A DNA stretch of 26,169 bases from assembly GCA_021617435.1 (NCBI GenBank), contig JAJWCP010000005.1, positions 1 to 26,169 on the forward strand, in the 5' to 3' direction. The position numbers were made by a program, and so were the translations under genes. Below are positions 16,601 through 24,025 of the stretch, piece by piece. The notes below the pieces were generated by a model. That model worked only from the letters and a program-made list of their open reading frames with translations, did no database searches and was not told where the DNA came from. The DNA is from Pseudomonadota bacterium (GTDB taxonomy: Bacteria > Pseudomonadota > Alphaproteobacteria > RF32 > CAG-239). The first letter of the stretch is position 1. Every line of letters starts with the position of its first letter.

Positions 16601-17697
16601 TTTTTCATTTTGGCATATTCTTCAAAGCCGCGTTTGTATTCAGGCAACTGACGCTTGAGGTTATGCGCGGTTAAAGCAAGCTGCAAAGTTTGATAAGCAT
16701 TGTTGGCTTCCGCCGAGCTTTGAAACTGCTTAGCCGTGCCGGTAAACTGAGTTTTAACCTCATAGGGCTTGGCATCGGTAACCGTGGGCACATTAGCGGC
16801 AGCCGTGGTGACCGGAGTAACCGTATAATCGCCGTAAGAAGTTTGCGCAAATGCCATTTGCGTGGTTTGAGTGTAGGTAAATACGTCATTATAACTTGTT
16901 TTTTCCTCATCGCCGGCATGATTTATTTCATCATCGGTCGGCATACGAGGATTGATACCCGCCAAAATAGCCTGAGCAACCTCATATTGCGCTTTAACCG
17001 CCATTAATTCTTCCGTGATTTTAAGCATAGAATCGTAAATAGCGTTCAGCTTATAATAGTTAGTCCATACGCCTAATTCCTCATCATTCGGTGAGGCGCT
17101 GTCGCAAGCGGCGCTGTTATTATTCTCTTTACCTTGAACATAACAACCGCTTAAAGCGTCAAATTCTTCTTTGAGCTTAATCATGCGGGCTTCCAGATTG
17201 CGAACGGCGATATACATTTCAATCATGGAATCATTGCCGAACTCCATACCTTTTTGGCGATAAGCTTTTTTAACCGCCTCTTGATATTTCGGAAACTTTT
17301 TAAGCATAGCGGGCGGATAAGTATAAAACAGCTCATCCATTGCAGCTACGATAGAATCTTCATCGGTTATATCGGCGACCTCTGATGTTTCAATAGTACG
17401 AACGGAGGCAATAGCCGGATAACCTTTTTCTTTGTGCAAAACAGAGGTATCTATTTTGAACGGAATAATTTTGCCGGCTGATTTTAAGGCATCAAGCACT
17501 TCCGCCTGTTTTTGATTGTAAGAATCATAAACTGTTGAGAGCTTGGTGAACACGCCCTGCACCGCCGAGCCGGCATCTCCCGCCACGTCAAGGGTCGGAG
17601 AAATCGGGGTCGGAGGAATCAACCACGCATCAGCCTTTAACGGCAGCAATGCGATAGTAAAGGTAAATAAACCTATATGTAAATATGATTTTTTCAT
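13639..17697 (-). CDS. Very large exported coiled-coil protein in the T4SS operon, family unknown
   Basis: 1352 residues with a Sec signal peptide (KADA|WL, cleavage near 24). I do not recognise the family. The mature N-terminus starts WLIPPTPISPTLDVAG, which recalls the FLWPTFDIAEV start of the 494-residue protein upstream. The N-terminal 380 residues are mostly helical. A Cys-rich patch lies at 381-437 (381, 402, 411, 432, 437). A long heptad-like region covers about 648-820 (charged, Gln-rich). A mixed, less helical domain follows, with CGGEKC and two more Cys, and the end is acidic and helical (EEPYCGNEE). It starts 13 bases after the previous stop with AAGGAG and is followed 12 bases later by virB8. 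It is probably a periplasmic or surface component of this T4SS and may have taken over VirB5-like duties. That is inference from position. Confidence 0.75.
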   Translation of the reverse strand: MKKSYLHIGLFTFTIALLPLKADAWLIPPTPISPTLDVAGDAGSAVQGVFTKLSTVYDSYNQKQAEVLDALKSAGKIIPFKIDTSVLHKEKGYPAIASVRTIETSEVADITDEDSIVAAMDELFYTYPPAMLKKFPKYQEAVKKAYRQKGMEFGNDSMIEMYIAVRNLEARMIKLKEEFDALSGCYVQGKENNNSAACDSASPNDEELGVWTNYYKLNAIYDSMLKITEELMAVKAQYEVAQAILAGINPRMPTDDEINHAGDEEKTSYNDVFTYTQTTQMAFAQTSYGDYTVTPVTTAAANVPTVTDAKPYEVKTQFTGTAKQFQSSAEANNAYQTLQLALTAHNLKRQLPEYKRGFEEYAKMKKLHEKAIEQLLKSEQCAVKFVNKYYSGSVDVWAGEGCNYTGTNLYCDSGRPVTPENLKKLQEGDVLCGKKICSSYGINKYSNRGGMSGWLISAYKAAKAVKTLELTSDDYSTSLIADGDGGIDAMEKNTERLKQENASGLGDSSLLRPSDEPKAEAENRREELMTWQLGAEMAKAIGADMASGTPKWGGMKSAYPIWTDEKRVYDQYLELKYDNIKKYINNADLRVVAVNLAKSINGAITDFNGEPELPEEFTIDSVKEFNAAALTNMLPLAETAVAADAPVSNLAAAKQKADAAVKKLRDDFLASLAVLENQKNSVYTSLDAANLELNGMKEKYNDAVKERQEAEANAEYQKQTIKISQEKSKESAAYNKSFEKRGEQGVAYMRKKADEAKTKEETALNGIEAKREQIDKLRSQLESLDEKIARLKSDYAANASALEYQNMQALKQAMQQQQDSIVQHPLSGSSFVSEAANFATEDAELKQTYLSAVLGVTDNAIDAFKTAALASVDEAYGKIQGLGDARYTLAGHQQILQIHREMMQSMQEVNATFAGSDLLLFGDVKALAKLAATAIVEQMCGGEKCYQPDDNYFVGLDPKLADFQAPKGIIVSYTPPMREVVHFDGVDFGNVVKSDLWKTTRADFLAYGQEIPPIWKLVLEPNGFVERDVDVTELLGDVNNTDAGDEVLRGDKYPCAYGNYVVDIKNGEYKVYHKKITTKKCTDVKSVKVIMGRGYITFNDGADFKTGAVENESTNKSEGKSELAQILSYTGDAVITFPPKVTSGGLGFSNTIAKIMQYLDEAEADDSDDTSDEDIHKMNTYRKALFTRNVFGDYLNFVEMETHYQDSVDELEVKMNETREFLIKKFADIGYTPPADFDLSDEGTFNTISTALDSRKNTLTAEGAKQIAEVKPLNDALEEKIKKVKNIMGSLQMDNEELVDLDDNSEPNSELSEKIKTARVDEQARSKYEEEAEKEFQNNLNNFEEPYCGNEE

Positions 17698-17710
17698 TGC
17701 TTATTACTCC

Positions 17711-18958
17711 TTACTTATCGGTTACGCCTGCCAAAATGCCGGTTTTGTCTTCATCGGTCGGCATATCTTTTACCGTAAACACGTAATTATCCAAATTGAG
17801 CTTAGCCGGATCTTTATCATAATTCAGCAAGCGATACTTTTGGTTACGAATGTTTAATGATGTTTTTAAGCGCATATCGGCAATGATTAAATTGGTGTAG
17901 TTATACAAAATTTTAATATCTTCAATTCGCTGTTCAATCAACAGATTACCGGCTGTTAATTTGGCGTCAACCGCGGCGATATTATCTTTTTTACGCTCCA
18001 AGCGCTCAATATCGTCATCAAAGTGCAGTTTACTCTGAGTGGCGGTGATAAACGCGTTTTTAACGTCTGCGGTTAAAACTTCTTCACGATGAGTGCGGAT
18101 GCGCTTAACGTTAGGCTCATTTTCAGGCTCATCAGGCAACAAGAAGTTTTCTTTTATCATGGCGTTATATTCCGTGGTTTTTTCTTCCGGACTCTTTTTA
18201 AGCATCGGAGCAAGCGCGGTTTGGAAGAATTCCTTGCCGGTATCTATACTAAATTCGGCGAGCTGTTTTTCAAGCTGTTTTTTCTCTTCAAGCAGTTTTT
18301 GGTAGGTTTCGTCATCTTTTAAGAAGCTGTCTTCATCTTTTTCAAACTGCTCGGCTTGAGCGGTGTATTTTTGCGCATCAAGCTCAGTTTCCGCAATTTG
18401 TGTGGCAATCATGTTGCGAATCTCGTCATCAGTCGCGTTATTATACAAATTTTGCAAAATTTGCAGATTGGCAAGAGCGGCTTGCTGATTAGCCCATAAC
18501 TTAGTTTCGGTATTCTTTTTATAATCGTCAACTTCTTTTTCTTTATCGGTCAGCTGTTTGGTAATTTGCGAAACCTGTCCGGCGTCAGAACCGGTTAAAT
18601 CCGCCGCTTGTTCCTCATAAGTTTTAACCGCTTTATCTTTTAAGCCTTCAACCGTGCCGGTAACTTCATCAATTTTTTTCTGAGTGTTTTCATAAGTATC
18701 CTGTACGGAAGAAGCTGCCGCCGCAACATCTTCTTTAAGAGCTTTAACACTCTCAAACGCGGTATTGGCGCCGGTGTAAAATTCTTGCACTTTACCGGCG
18801 ACGGTATTTACAACCGTGCTTGCTTTTTCAGCGGTTTCCTCAACAACGGAAACAACTTTGCCCGCTGTTGCCGCCGCGTCAATTTTTAATCCGGCGCGAG
18901 CCTCCGCTCCAACACAGGTCAGTGCCAAAAGCAAAATAACAAATTTATTTTTCTGCAT
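17711..18958 (-). CDS. Exported helix-rich T4SS-associated protein, 415 aa
   Basis: The start is the ATG at 18958 (MQKNKF), chosen because AGGAGG lies 6 bases upstream and a signal peptide begins there (cleavage near EARA|GL). It overlaps the end of the previous gene by 14 bases. Residues about 25-130 are Ala/Val/Lys/Glu-rich with a long amphipathic-helix pattern resembling apolipoprotein or LEA-like helices (AEKASTVVNTVAGKVQ). Two further heptad-rich segments follow (around QLTDKEKEVDDYKKN and EEKKQLEKQLAEF). The family is unknown. Its position between virB4 and virB8, together with three other exported helical proteins, suggests it is part of an expanded VirB5-like set. No catalytic motif is visible. 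Confidence 0.75.
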   Translation of the reverse strand: MQKNKFVILLLALTCVGAEARAGLKIDAAATAGKVVSVVEETAEKASTVVNTVAGKVQEFYTGANTAFESVKALKEDVAAAASSVQDTYENTQKKIDEVTGTVEGLKDKAVKTYEEQAADLTGSDAGQVSQITKQLTDKEKEVDDYKKNTETKLWANQQAALANLQILQNLYNNATDDEIRNMIATQIAETELDAQKYTAQAEQFEKDEDSFLKDDETYQKLLEEKKQLEKQLAEFSIDTGKEFFQTALAPMLKKSPEEKTTEYNAMIKENFLLPDEPENEPNVKRIRTHREEVLTADVKNAFITATQSKLHFDDDIERLERKKDNIAAVDAKLTAGNLLIEQRIEDIKILYNYTNLIIADMRLKTSLNIRNQKYRLLNYDKDPAKLNLDNYVFTVKDMPTDEDKTGILAGVTDK

Positions 18959-19628
18959 TGTCACCCTCCTGTGTTTTTTCTTTTTCATTTTCATAGTTTT
19001 GAATAGCCATAGTGCTGTTGTATGAATTTATAGCGTCTTGCATACCCATAATTCTTTCCCATCTGGCAAGAGAGCGCAGCTGCATGGTATTGCTGGCGTT
19101 AAACGCCTCCTCTATGGTATTAAGCGAATAATCAGGGTCTTCTTCATCTAACAGCTCTTGCCGCAAAATAAGCGCTCTGGCGTATAACTGCGCCGCCGCA
19201 ACCTGATTTTCACGGTTAATTGATTCACGCAATTTGCGCGCGACAGTGTTGTTGTGGTCTTCGCCCCAAGTGCGGTTATAGGTTGACTTTACGGTTTCAA
19301 TGTTTTCATCTTCATTGGGTTTCTCGTCAACGCTGTTTTCCATACCGGAGAGCACCGCGGTTTTAACAATTTCTTTGGGGTCAAGTTCGTCAAGCTTAAA
19401 ATCTTTAATATTTTGAATATCCTTTTTGGCATCGCGGAAGCCCTGTTTAACCTCAGAGGAAAGATTTTTAGCCTCGGTTAAAACATCCTGCACCTGCTTT
19501 TTAACCGCTTCATATTTGATGACAAAGGCGTTAATAGCGGCCTCTATCGCCTCAATATCAGCCTTTGCCGGCACTGCGTAAAGCACACCGGCTAAAAGCA
19601 TGACTGCAAATTTTAACCGCTTATTCAT
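18945..19628 (-). CDS. VirB5/TrbJ-like exported protein, 227 aa
   Basis: The start is the ATG at 19628 (MNKRLKF), which overlaps the end of the upstream gene by 8 bases. AAGGA lies 8 bases before it and a signal peptide follows (AKA|DI, cleavage near 23). The mature protein is almost entirely helical, with a first hairpin (24-75), an acidic spacer (about 100-112) and a C-terminal helical part with AAQLYARALILRQELL and LARWERIMGMQDAINSYN. Length, signal peptide and the AR.LILRQ...NSYNSTMA pattern are the closest to VirB5/TrbJ among the four exported proteins here. VirB5 is the pilus-tip/adhesion component in model systems. The assignment rests on context and fold pattern, not on an invariant motif. 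Confidence 0.75.
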   Translation of the reverse strand: MNKRLKFAVMLLAGVLYAVPAKADIEAIEAAINAFVIKYEAVKKQVQDVLTEAKNLSSEVKQGFRDAKKDIQNIKDFKLDELDPKEIVKTAVLSGMENSVDEKPNEDENIETVKSTYNRTWGEDHNNTVARKLRESINRENQVAAAQLYARALILRQELLDEEDPDYSLNTIEEAFNASNTMQLRSLARWERIMGMQDAINSYNSTMAIQNYENEKEKTQEGDNAEK

Positions 19629-21105
19629 TGCCTTCATCCTTCTTATCATTTTTGTAATAATCAGGATCAAGCATTTCAAGCGTGCTGACGCTTTCAGTTA
19701 CCAACTGTCCGGTTAAAGATTCCATTAAGCGGATAATTATTTCTTGGTTAATCAAGCCGACATTACCTGAAAATGAGATTTCCTCGCGCTCGTTGGTTAA
19801 AGCCTCAGATTTTTTCTCAAGATCTTCATTAACCTTTAAGAAGTTAGCGGAATAGTTTTTATGCGTTAAGGCAACCGCCAAATCATTTGCGATGTGGTCA
19901 TGCTTGGCGATTTTATATACACGGAGCCATTCCGCGGCAACTTCCGCATTGGAATCATGCAAGTCAATCACCCATTTTTTAACACATTCCGCGACTTTTT
20001 CCTCGGAAAGTTCATCTACGTCCATATCGCATTTTTTAGCAATTTCATCAGAATAGATAAACTTGCCGTCTTTAGTGGTTCCGGTTTTGAACTTTGGATT
20101 TTTCTTAACAAACTGCGCAAAAGCCGCGGGCTTAGTCATTACGGCATACGAGCTGATAATATCCTCGGTTTTATCGGCGGCGGAAGTATTGTACTTAAAG
20201 CGACGCTCGCCGTCAGAAGCGCTTCCGTCATCAAAATCAGGAGTTACCGGAAGGTCAGAATCGCTCGGCTCGCCGAGCAAGCTTGGAACATGCGGATTGT
20301 CAGGCTCATTCGGAGTTGTAGGCTTGTCAGGCGATTGCGGCTTGTCGCTGCCCGGTGTCGGCTCAGGAACATCATTTAAACCGCCGTCATAGTCTAAGTC
20401 ATCGTCAAAGCTTTCATCAAATTCTTCATCGCCGGTGTCCCAATCTTCACTGCCGGAGGCGGTATTAGGGCGATATGATAATGAAATATCATCAAATTTA
20501 GCTTTAGCGGCATTATATTTTTGCAGAGCCTCAAGATATTTGTCTTCAAGCGAAGCTCTTTCCGCTTCAGAGGCGGTTTCATAGCGCTGTTTTATGCTCT
20601 CATACTCTGATTTTGCCTGCTCGTATTCAGCCTTAGCGGCGTCATAAGCTTTTTGACCGCCGTCATTATATTTATCGCCTTTGCTTAAAAGGTCTTCAGT
20701 GGTGGCGGAAAGGCTATATTTGCCAAGTTGCAGGTACGGATCTTTGATATTGTTGATAATACCGCCGATTTCAGCCTCCCACTGCGCGCGCAAGTTTGCC
20801 AAACGCTCGGCACGGCGTTTTTGTTTTTCAAGTCGCAGACGGAGTTTTTCGGCCTTTTCCTTTTCATCAACGAATTTTGACAGAGCGCCGACGTTATCGC
20901 CGATTGCCTGCTGAATTTTGCCGACCGATAAGGTTGACTTAATGGTTGAAGCGGTTGATTTTGCCTTAGTGACATAGCCGGAGATGGTGTTAAGCACCTC
21001 GGCAATATCAAAAGTCGGCCATAAAAAAGCCTGACACGGGGTGGTATGCAAAGCAACGCATAAAAACGCCATTGCAGTTACAAGTGTAAGTGTTTTCTTT
21101 TTCAT
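19621..21105 (-). CDS. Exported coiled-coil protein with Pro/Asp-rich linker, 494 aa
   Basis: Signal peptide with cleavage near residue 26 (CQA|FLWP). The mature protein has a helical start and a strongly charged coiled coil at about 75-115 (EKEKAEKLRLRLEKQKRRAE). A second coiled coil lies at about 150-208. A very acidic then Pro-rich linker follows at about 215-295 (DDDLDYD, then PTPGSDKPQSPDKPTTPNEPDNP), and then a helical C-terminal domain (about 303-494) with Cys359 and Cys374. It is the first gene after virB4, with GGAG 6 bases before the ATG and a candidate promoter upstream. The family is unknown. Position suggests a VirB5-like surface or pilus-associated role, with the linker separating stalk and head domains. 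Confidence 0.75.
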   Translation of the reverse strand: MKKKTLTLVTAMAFLCVALHTTPCQAFLWPTFDIAEVLNTISGYVTKAKSTASTIKSTLSVGKIQQAIGDNVGALSKFVDEKEKAEKLRLRLEKQKRRAERLANLRAQWEAEIGGIINNIKDPYLQLGKYSLSATTEDLLSKGDKYNDGGQKAYDAAKAEYEQAKSEYESIKQRYETASEAERASLEDKYLEALQKYNAAKAKFDDISLSYRPNTASGSEDWDTGDEEFDESFDDDLDYDGGLNDVPEPTPGSDKPQSPDKPTTPNEPDNPHVPSLLGEPSDSDLPVTPDFDDGSASDGERRFKYNTSAADKTEDIISSYAVMTKPAAFAQFVKKNPKFKTGTTKDGKFIYSDEIAKKCDMDVDELSEEKVAECVKKWVIDLHDSNAEVAAEWLRVYKIAKHDHIANDLAVALTHKNYSANFLKVNEDLEKKSEALTNEREEISFSGNVGLINQEIIIRLMESLTGQLVTESVSTLEMLDPDYYKNDKKDEGNE

Positions 21106-21142
21106 GCCGGTCTCCTTTAATCAGTCCGCTTTTAATATTAAT

Positions 21143-21170
21143 ATTTTACCATAAAAACTATATGCCACAA
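21143..21170 (-). promoter_or_regulatory. Candidate internal promoter before the exported-protein genes
   Basis: In the 81-base gap after virB4, the minus strand has TTGTGG (21170-21165), 16 bases, then TAAAAT (21148-21143) preceded by TG one base upstream (extended -10). The -10 matches consensus at 5 of 6; the -35 is weak. It would give a leader of about 30 bases before the ATG at 21105. It is inferred from sequence only, and the region is AT-rich enough for chance matches. Confidence 0.4.
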
Positions 21171-21186
21171 AGCAATTTTTGCAAAA

Positions 21187-23619
21187 TTACGCCATATTTA
21201 AATATTTTGTAACAAAGTTATCTTCACCGTATTCTTTAATCAACTGTTCAACCAATAATACGTTTTTGCGACCAGAATTATACAGTTTAAGATAAGGTCC
21301 TAACGCCCCCAAGTTGACATCTAACACCACTGATTCGCCGGTTACCGGACGAGAAAGCAAAATAGCGTACGGAAAATCGCGGTAAGTTTTACCAAACACA
21401 AAGTCAAGCTCGCTCTGAGTTAAGTTCCAGTTAGCGTAATCTTCAATCATGGCTTGCGGGTTACGGAAGAAAATAACGGTTTGACATTGACCGCGGATAA
21501 CTTCGCCGACGCCTAATTTATCAATAATATTCGGTTGTTGAAACGCGCACAAATACGCCTGACGTTTTTTACGACCTTCTTGCAAACCGATAATAAAATA
21601 ATCGCGGAACATCGGGTGTTTTAACATCGGCGCGGTTTCATCAATCATAATCAGCGAGGGAACGCCGGTCTCGCCGGTTTCACCCTGAATACGGTGCATG
21701 ATGTAGCTGATTACCGCCGGAGCCAAGGTTTCATCTTCAAAAATGTGAGTAAAGTCAAACGCCATAAAGCGCTTAGACTTTAAGTCAAGGCTATCGGTAT
21801 CGGCATTAAAAATATTGCCGTATTGGTCAGGGTTTACCCAGCGATAAAGCTCGCGGCGCATAGTTCCGGTAGGTGAAAAACAGCTTTTGTAAAGGTTTTT
21901 CATAATGCGTTCTTCCGGACGCAAATAATCAAACGCGGTGGTAACGGCGCGGGCAACCTCACGTTCAGATAAAGCATCGTCCGCCATGGTGATAGACTTC
22001 ATCCACCGGCGCAAAAATGCGCGGTTGTTGGGGGTATTTTCAGTATCAAACGGGTTTAACGAAACGTTCTTTTCATCGCCGTCAAAGCCGACATAGGCGC
22101 CGCCGATAGAGCGGGTGAAAATTTCGGCACCGCGGTGACGGTCAAAGAAGAACACTTTTAGGTCGCTGTGGCGCATTGCCTGCCCCGCCAAAAAGGTAAG
22201 CAAGGTGGTTTTACCTTGACCGGTAGGACCGATAATACAGCAGTGAGCAACGGCAGATTCTTCAGATGAAACGTGAAACTGGAAGCGGTACGCCGAACCC
22301 GACATGGTGCGGAACACCGTGATAGCTCCCGGACCCCAGTCACTTTTGCCGAAGCCTTCAGACGGCTTGTCAAACGAGATAGCAAGCGCAACCACGCGCG
22401 ATAAGTAACGATAAGTTCTGGGATAAGTGTCATAAGTCGGGAACTGGCTAAAGAAGGTTGCCTGCGTAACCCAACCCTCGCGCACCGGCGTTACGCCGTA
22501 GGTGCGGCAAATACGTTGAACTTCGCTTTCGCCAAAGTCAAGCTCTTCTTTACTGGCGCCTTTGATTAAAATACTCATTGAATATTCGGTCAAAGCCTGA
22601 TAGTCGGCGTCACTGTCTTCAATGGTGGAAAGAGCCTGTCCATATTGGTTAACCACCTCAGATGAAAAGCTGGTTAAAGTTGCCATACGCTGTTGCTGAA
22701 TAAGCATCATACGGGCTTGCGGCTTAAAGATTGGGCGAACGTTATGCAAAAGCACCAACTCGCAGTCTATGGAAAGGAGCGAGACAATCATACTCTCGTC
22801 CATATAGTCGCCGGTGGTGCGGATACCCATTACAATTTCATATAATTCCTTATCACCGGAAAAAAAGCGGATAATGCCGTCTTCACGCGTAAAGTGGATA
22901 TGGTCGGCGGTGAGCATTTCATTAAGTTCGGCGCCTTTGGCGTTGCGAACTTTGGGCAGCGGCTTTGAAACCGGACTGCACAAGCGGCTGAAAACATAAA
23001 ACGGGCTATCGGTTGCCGGACCGTCGGGGCTTTCAAGCATTGGGGTAACCCCGTATTCGCCAAGGGTGGCAATCAACGATTGGCTGGCGTAGTTTAAGTC
23101 TTTGAGCGCGTCTTTACGGTCAATAACCGATAATATAATATAGTGTTTATTGCTGTAAACACGGCTCATATTATTCATCCAGATTTCAGAAACTTTTTCT
23201 AAAATTTCGTTGTTGAAGTTGCCCTGCTCGTTATCAAGTGCGGTGCGTTCGCGGTCGGTGATAACGCGGCAAACAATTTGTAGCTCCGAAAGGTTGTCAA
23301 TCCATGATTTGCGGGCTTCCATCATGGAATACATTTTTTCCGGCGTGGCGGAGCCTAAGTCAAGCCCCGTAACACGGAACACACGAGAGTACGAGCCGTT
23401 GGTGCAACGGATGGTCATGCCGTCTGACATAATTTCAGCAAACGGCAAAAAGTCTGACACGCGTGACTCACGCGGTTGCGGCAAAACCCACGAGCCGAAC
23501 TTGGACGAGAGCAAAACCGCAAACGCTGCCGCTGAGATAAAACCGACAACGGCCACCACAACTTCAGCGTTGGTGAGGCCGGAGACAAACATATTAAAAA
23601 AATCAAAATCAGGGCTCAA
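21187..23619 (-). CDS. virB4: VirB4 T4SS ATPase with an N-terminal membrane segment
   Basis: 810 residues, the usual VirB4 size. An N-terminal hydrophobic helix (about 17-38) precedes the conserved start of the family (VSDFLPFAEIMSDGMTIRCTNG, approximately 54-75, here interrupted by no insertion). The C-terminal RecA-like domain has Walker A GPTGQGKT (464-471), Walker B SLIMIDE (655-661) and the downstream EGRKKR and F..QQP segments typical of VirB4/TraC/CagE. VirB4 energises pilus biogenesis and transport at the inner membrane. The start is TTG at 23619-23617 with GGGGA at 6-base spacing. It overlaps the end of virB3 by 11 bases, so translation is probably coupled. An ATG at codon 10 would remove nothing essential, but its ribosome site is poorer. 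Confidence 0.96.
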   Translation of the reverse strand: MSPDFDFFNMFVSGLTNAEVVVAVVGFISAAAFAVLLSSKFGSWVLPQPRESRVSDFLPFAEIMSDGMTIRCTNGSYSRVFRVTGLDLGSATPEKMYSMMEARKSWIDNLSELQIVCRVITDRERTALDNEQGNFNNEILEKVSEIWMNNMSRVYSNKHYIILSVIDRKDALKDLNYASQSLIATLGEYGVTPMLESPDGPATDSPFYVFSRLCSPVSKPLPKVRNAKGAELNEMLTADHIHFTREDGIIRFFSGDKELYEIVMGIRTTGDYMDESMIVSLLSIDCELVLLHNVRPIFKPQARMMLIQQQRMATLTSFSSEVVNQYGQALSTIEDSDADYQALTEYSMSILIKGASKEELDFGESEVQRICRTYGVTPVREGWVTQATFFSQFPTYDTYPRTYRYLSRVVALAISFDKPSEGFGKSDWGPGAITVFRTMSGSAYRFQFHVSSEESAVAHCCIIGPTGQGKTTLLTFLAGQAMRHSDLKVFFFDRHRGAEIFTRSIGGAYVGFDGDEKNVSLNPFDTENTPNNRAFLRRWMKSITMADDALSEREVARAVTTAFDYLRPEERIMKNLYKSCFSPTGTMRRELYRWVNPDQYGNIFNADTDSLDLKSKRFMAFDFTHIFEDETLAPAVISYIMHRIQGETGETGVPSLIMIDETAPMLKHPMFRDYFIIGLQEGRKKRQAYLCAFQQPNIIDKLGVGEVIRGQCQTVIFFRNPQAMIEDYANWNLTQSELDFVFGKTYRDFPYAILLSRPVTGESVVLDVNLGALGPYLKLYNSGRKNVLLVEQLIKEYGEDNFVTKYLNMA

Positions 23620-23899
23620 ATTTATTCCCCTTTTCCGGATACAAATTTTTTGAAACTACGTTGGTTTGCCCGAAAGCCTGTATCATTGCCGAAAGATGAG
23701 GTTCCCTAACTCCGGCAAAAACAATGGCGGCATGCACCAACACAAACGTGACCACAAAAAGCAACGGGTTAATATCTGCAACTCCGATTGCCATAAACAT
23801 TACCGGGAACTGAATGCCGGCATTAAGCACCACAGGCAAAACCGGCCCCCAAAATATTTTGGGCGGCTGCGCCACTGCTTTTAATATCATATCCTGCAT
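23609..23899 (-). CDS. virB3: VirB3 inner-membrane protein
   Basis: 96 residues, a typical VirB3 length. QPPKIFWGPVLPVVL (11-25) leads into two hydrophobic segments (about 18-40 and 45-65), followed by REPHLSAMIQAF, the position where VirB3 proteins carry a conserved (K/R)(D/E)P motif. VirB3 pairs with VirB4 in the inner-membrane complex, and here the genes overlap by 11 bases. The ATG at 23899 has AGAGGA at 7-base spacing. No truncation is seen. Confidence 0.92.
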   Translation of the reverse strand: MQDMILKAVAQPPKIFWGPVLPVVLNAGIQFPVMFMAIGVADINPLLFVVTFVLVHAAIVFAGVREPHLSAMIQAFGQTNVVSKNLYPEKGNKFEP

Positions 23900-23928
23900 T
23901 ATTGCTTCCTCTAATAATTATGTTTATA

Positions 23929-23990
23929 TTTTTAAGCGCTATTTGAGCCGCGTCAACTGCTTTTAGCAAATAATCCACTTTTTAGCAAAT
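23929..23990 (-). promoter_or_regulatory. Candidate promoter with an upstream tandem direct repeat, before virB3
   Basis: Two identical 11-base copies of TTTTAGCAAAT (plus strand) lie at 23961-23971 and 23980-23990, with a 19-base period. Immediately downstream in the direction of transcription, the minus strand has TTGACG (23956-23951; 5 of 6 to the -35 consensus), 16 bases, then TAAAAA (23934-23929; 4 of 6). The virB3 ATG at 23899 would follow a leader of about 20 bases with a good ribosome site. Direct repeats abutting a -35 box are a common layout for an activator site. No regulator is identified. Confidence 0.45.
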
Positions 23991-24018
23991 GGGCAGGCGG
24001 AGTTTGCAGGCTCCGCCC
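23991..24018 (-). terminator. GC-rich hairpin after the third VirB2-like gene
   Basis: GGCGGAG (23996-24002) pairs with CTCCGCC (24011-24017) around an 8-base loop, starting 9 bases past the end of the 24026-25267 gene in the direction of transcription. No U-run follows, so it is more likely a 3' stability/processing element or a weak attenuator than a full terminator. Together with the following candidate promoter it separates the pilin genes from virB3-virB4. Confidence 0.45.
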
Positions 24019-24025
24019 GTTTAAG

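Noticed and set aside
19894..20379. Plus-strand open frame of 161 codons opposite the 494-aa protein
   Set aside because: No ribosome site or recognisable domain; the composition is that of an antisense frame of a real gene with a signal peptide and coupled neighbours.
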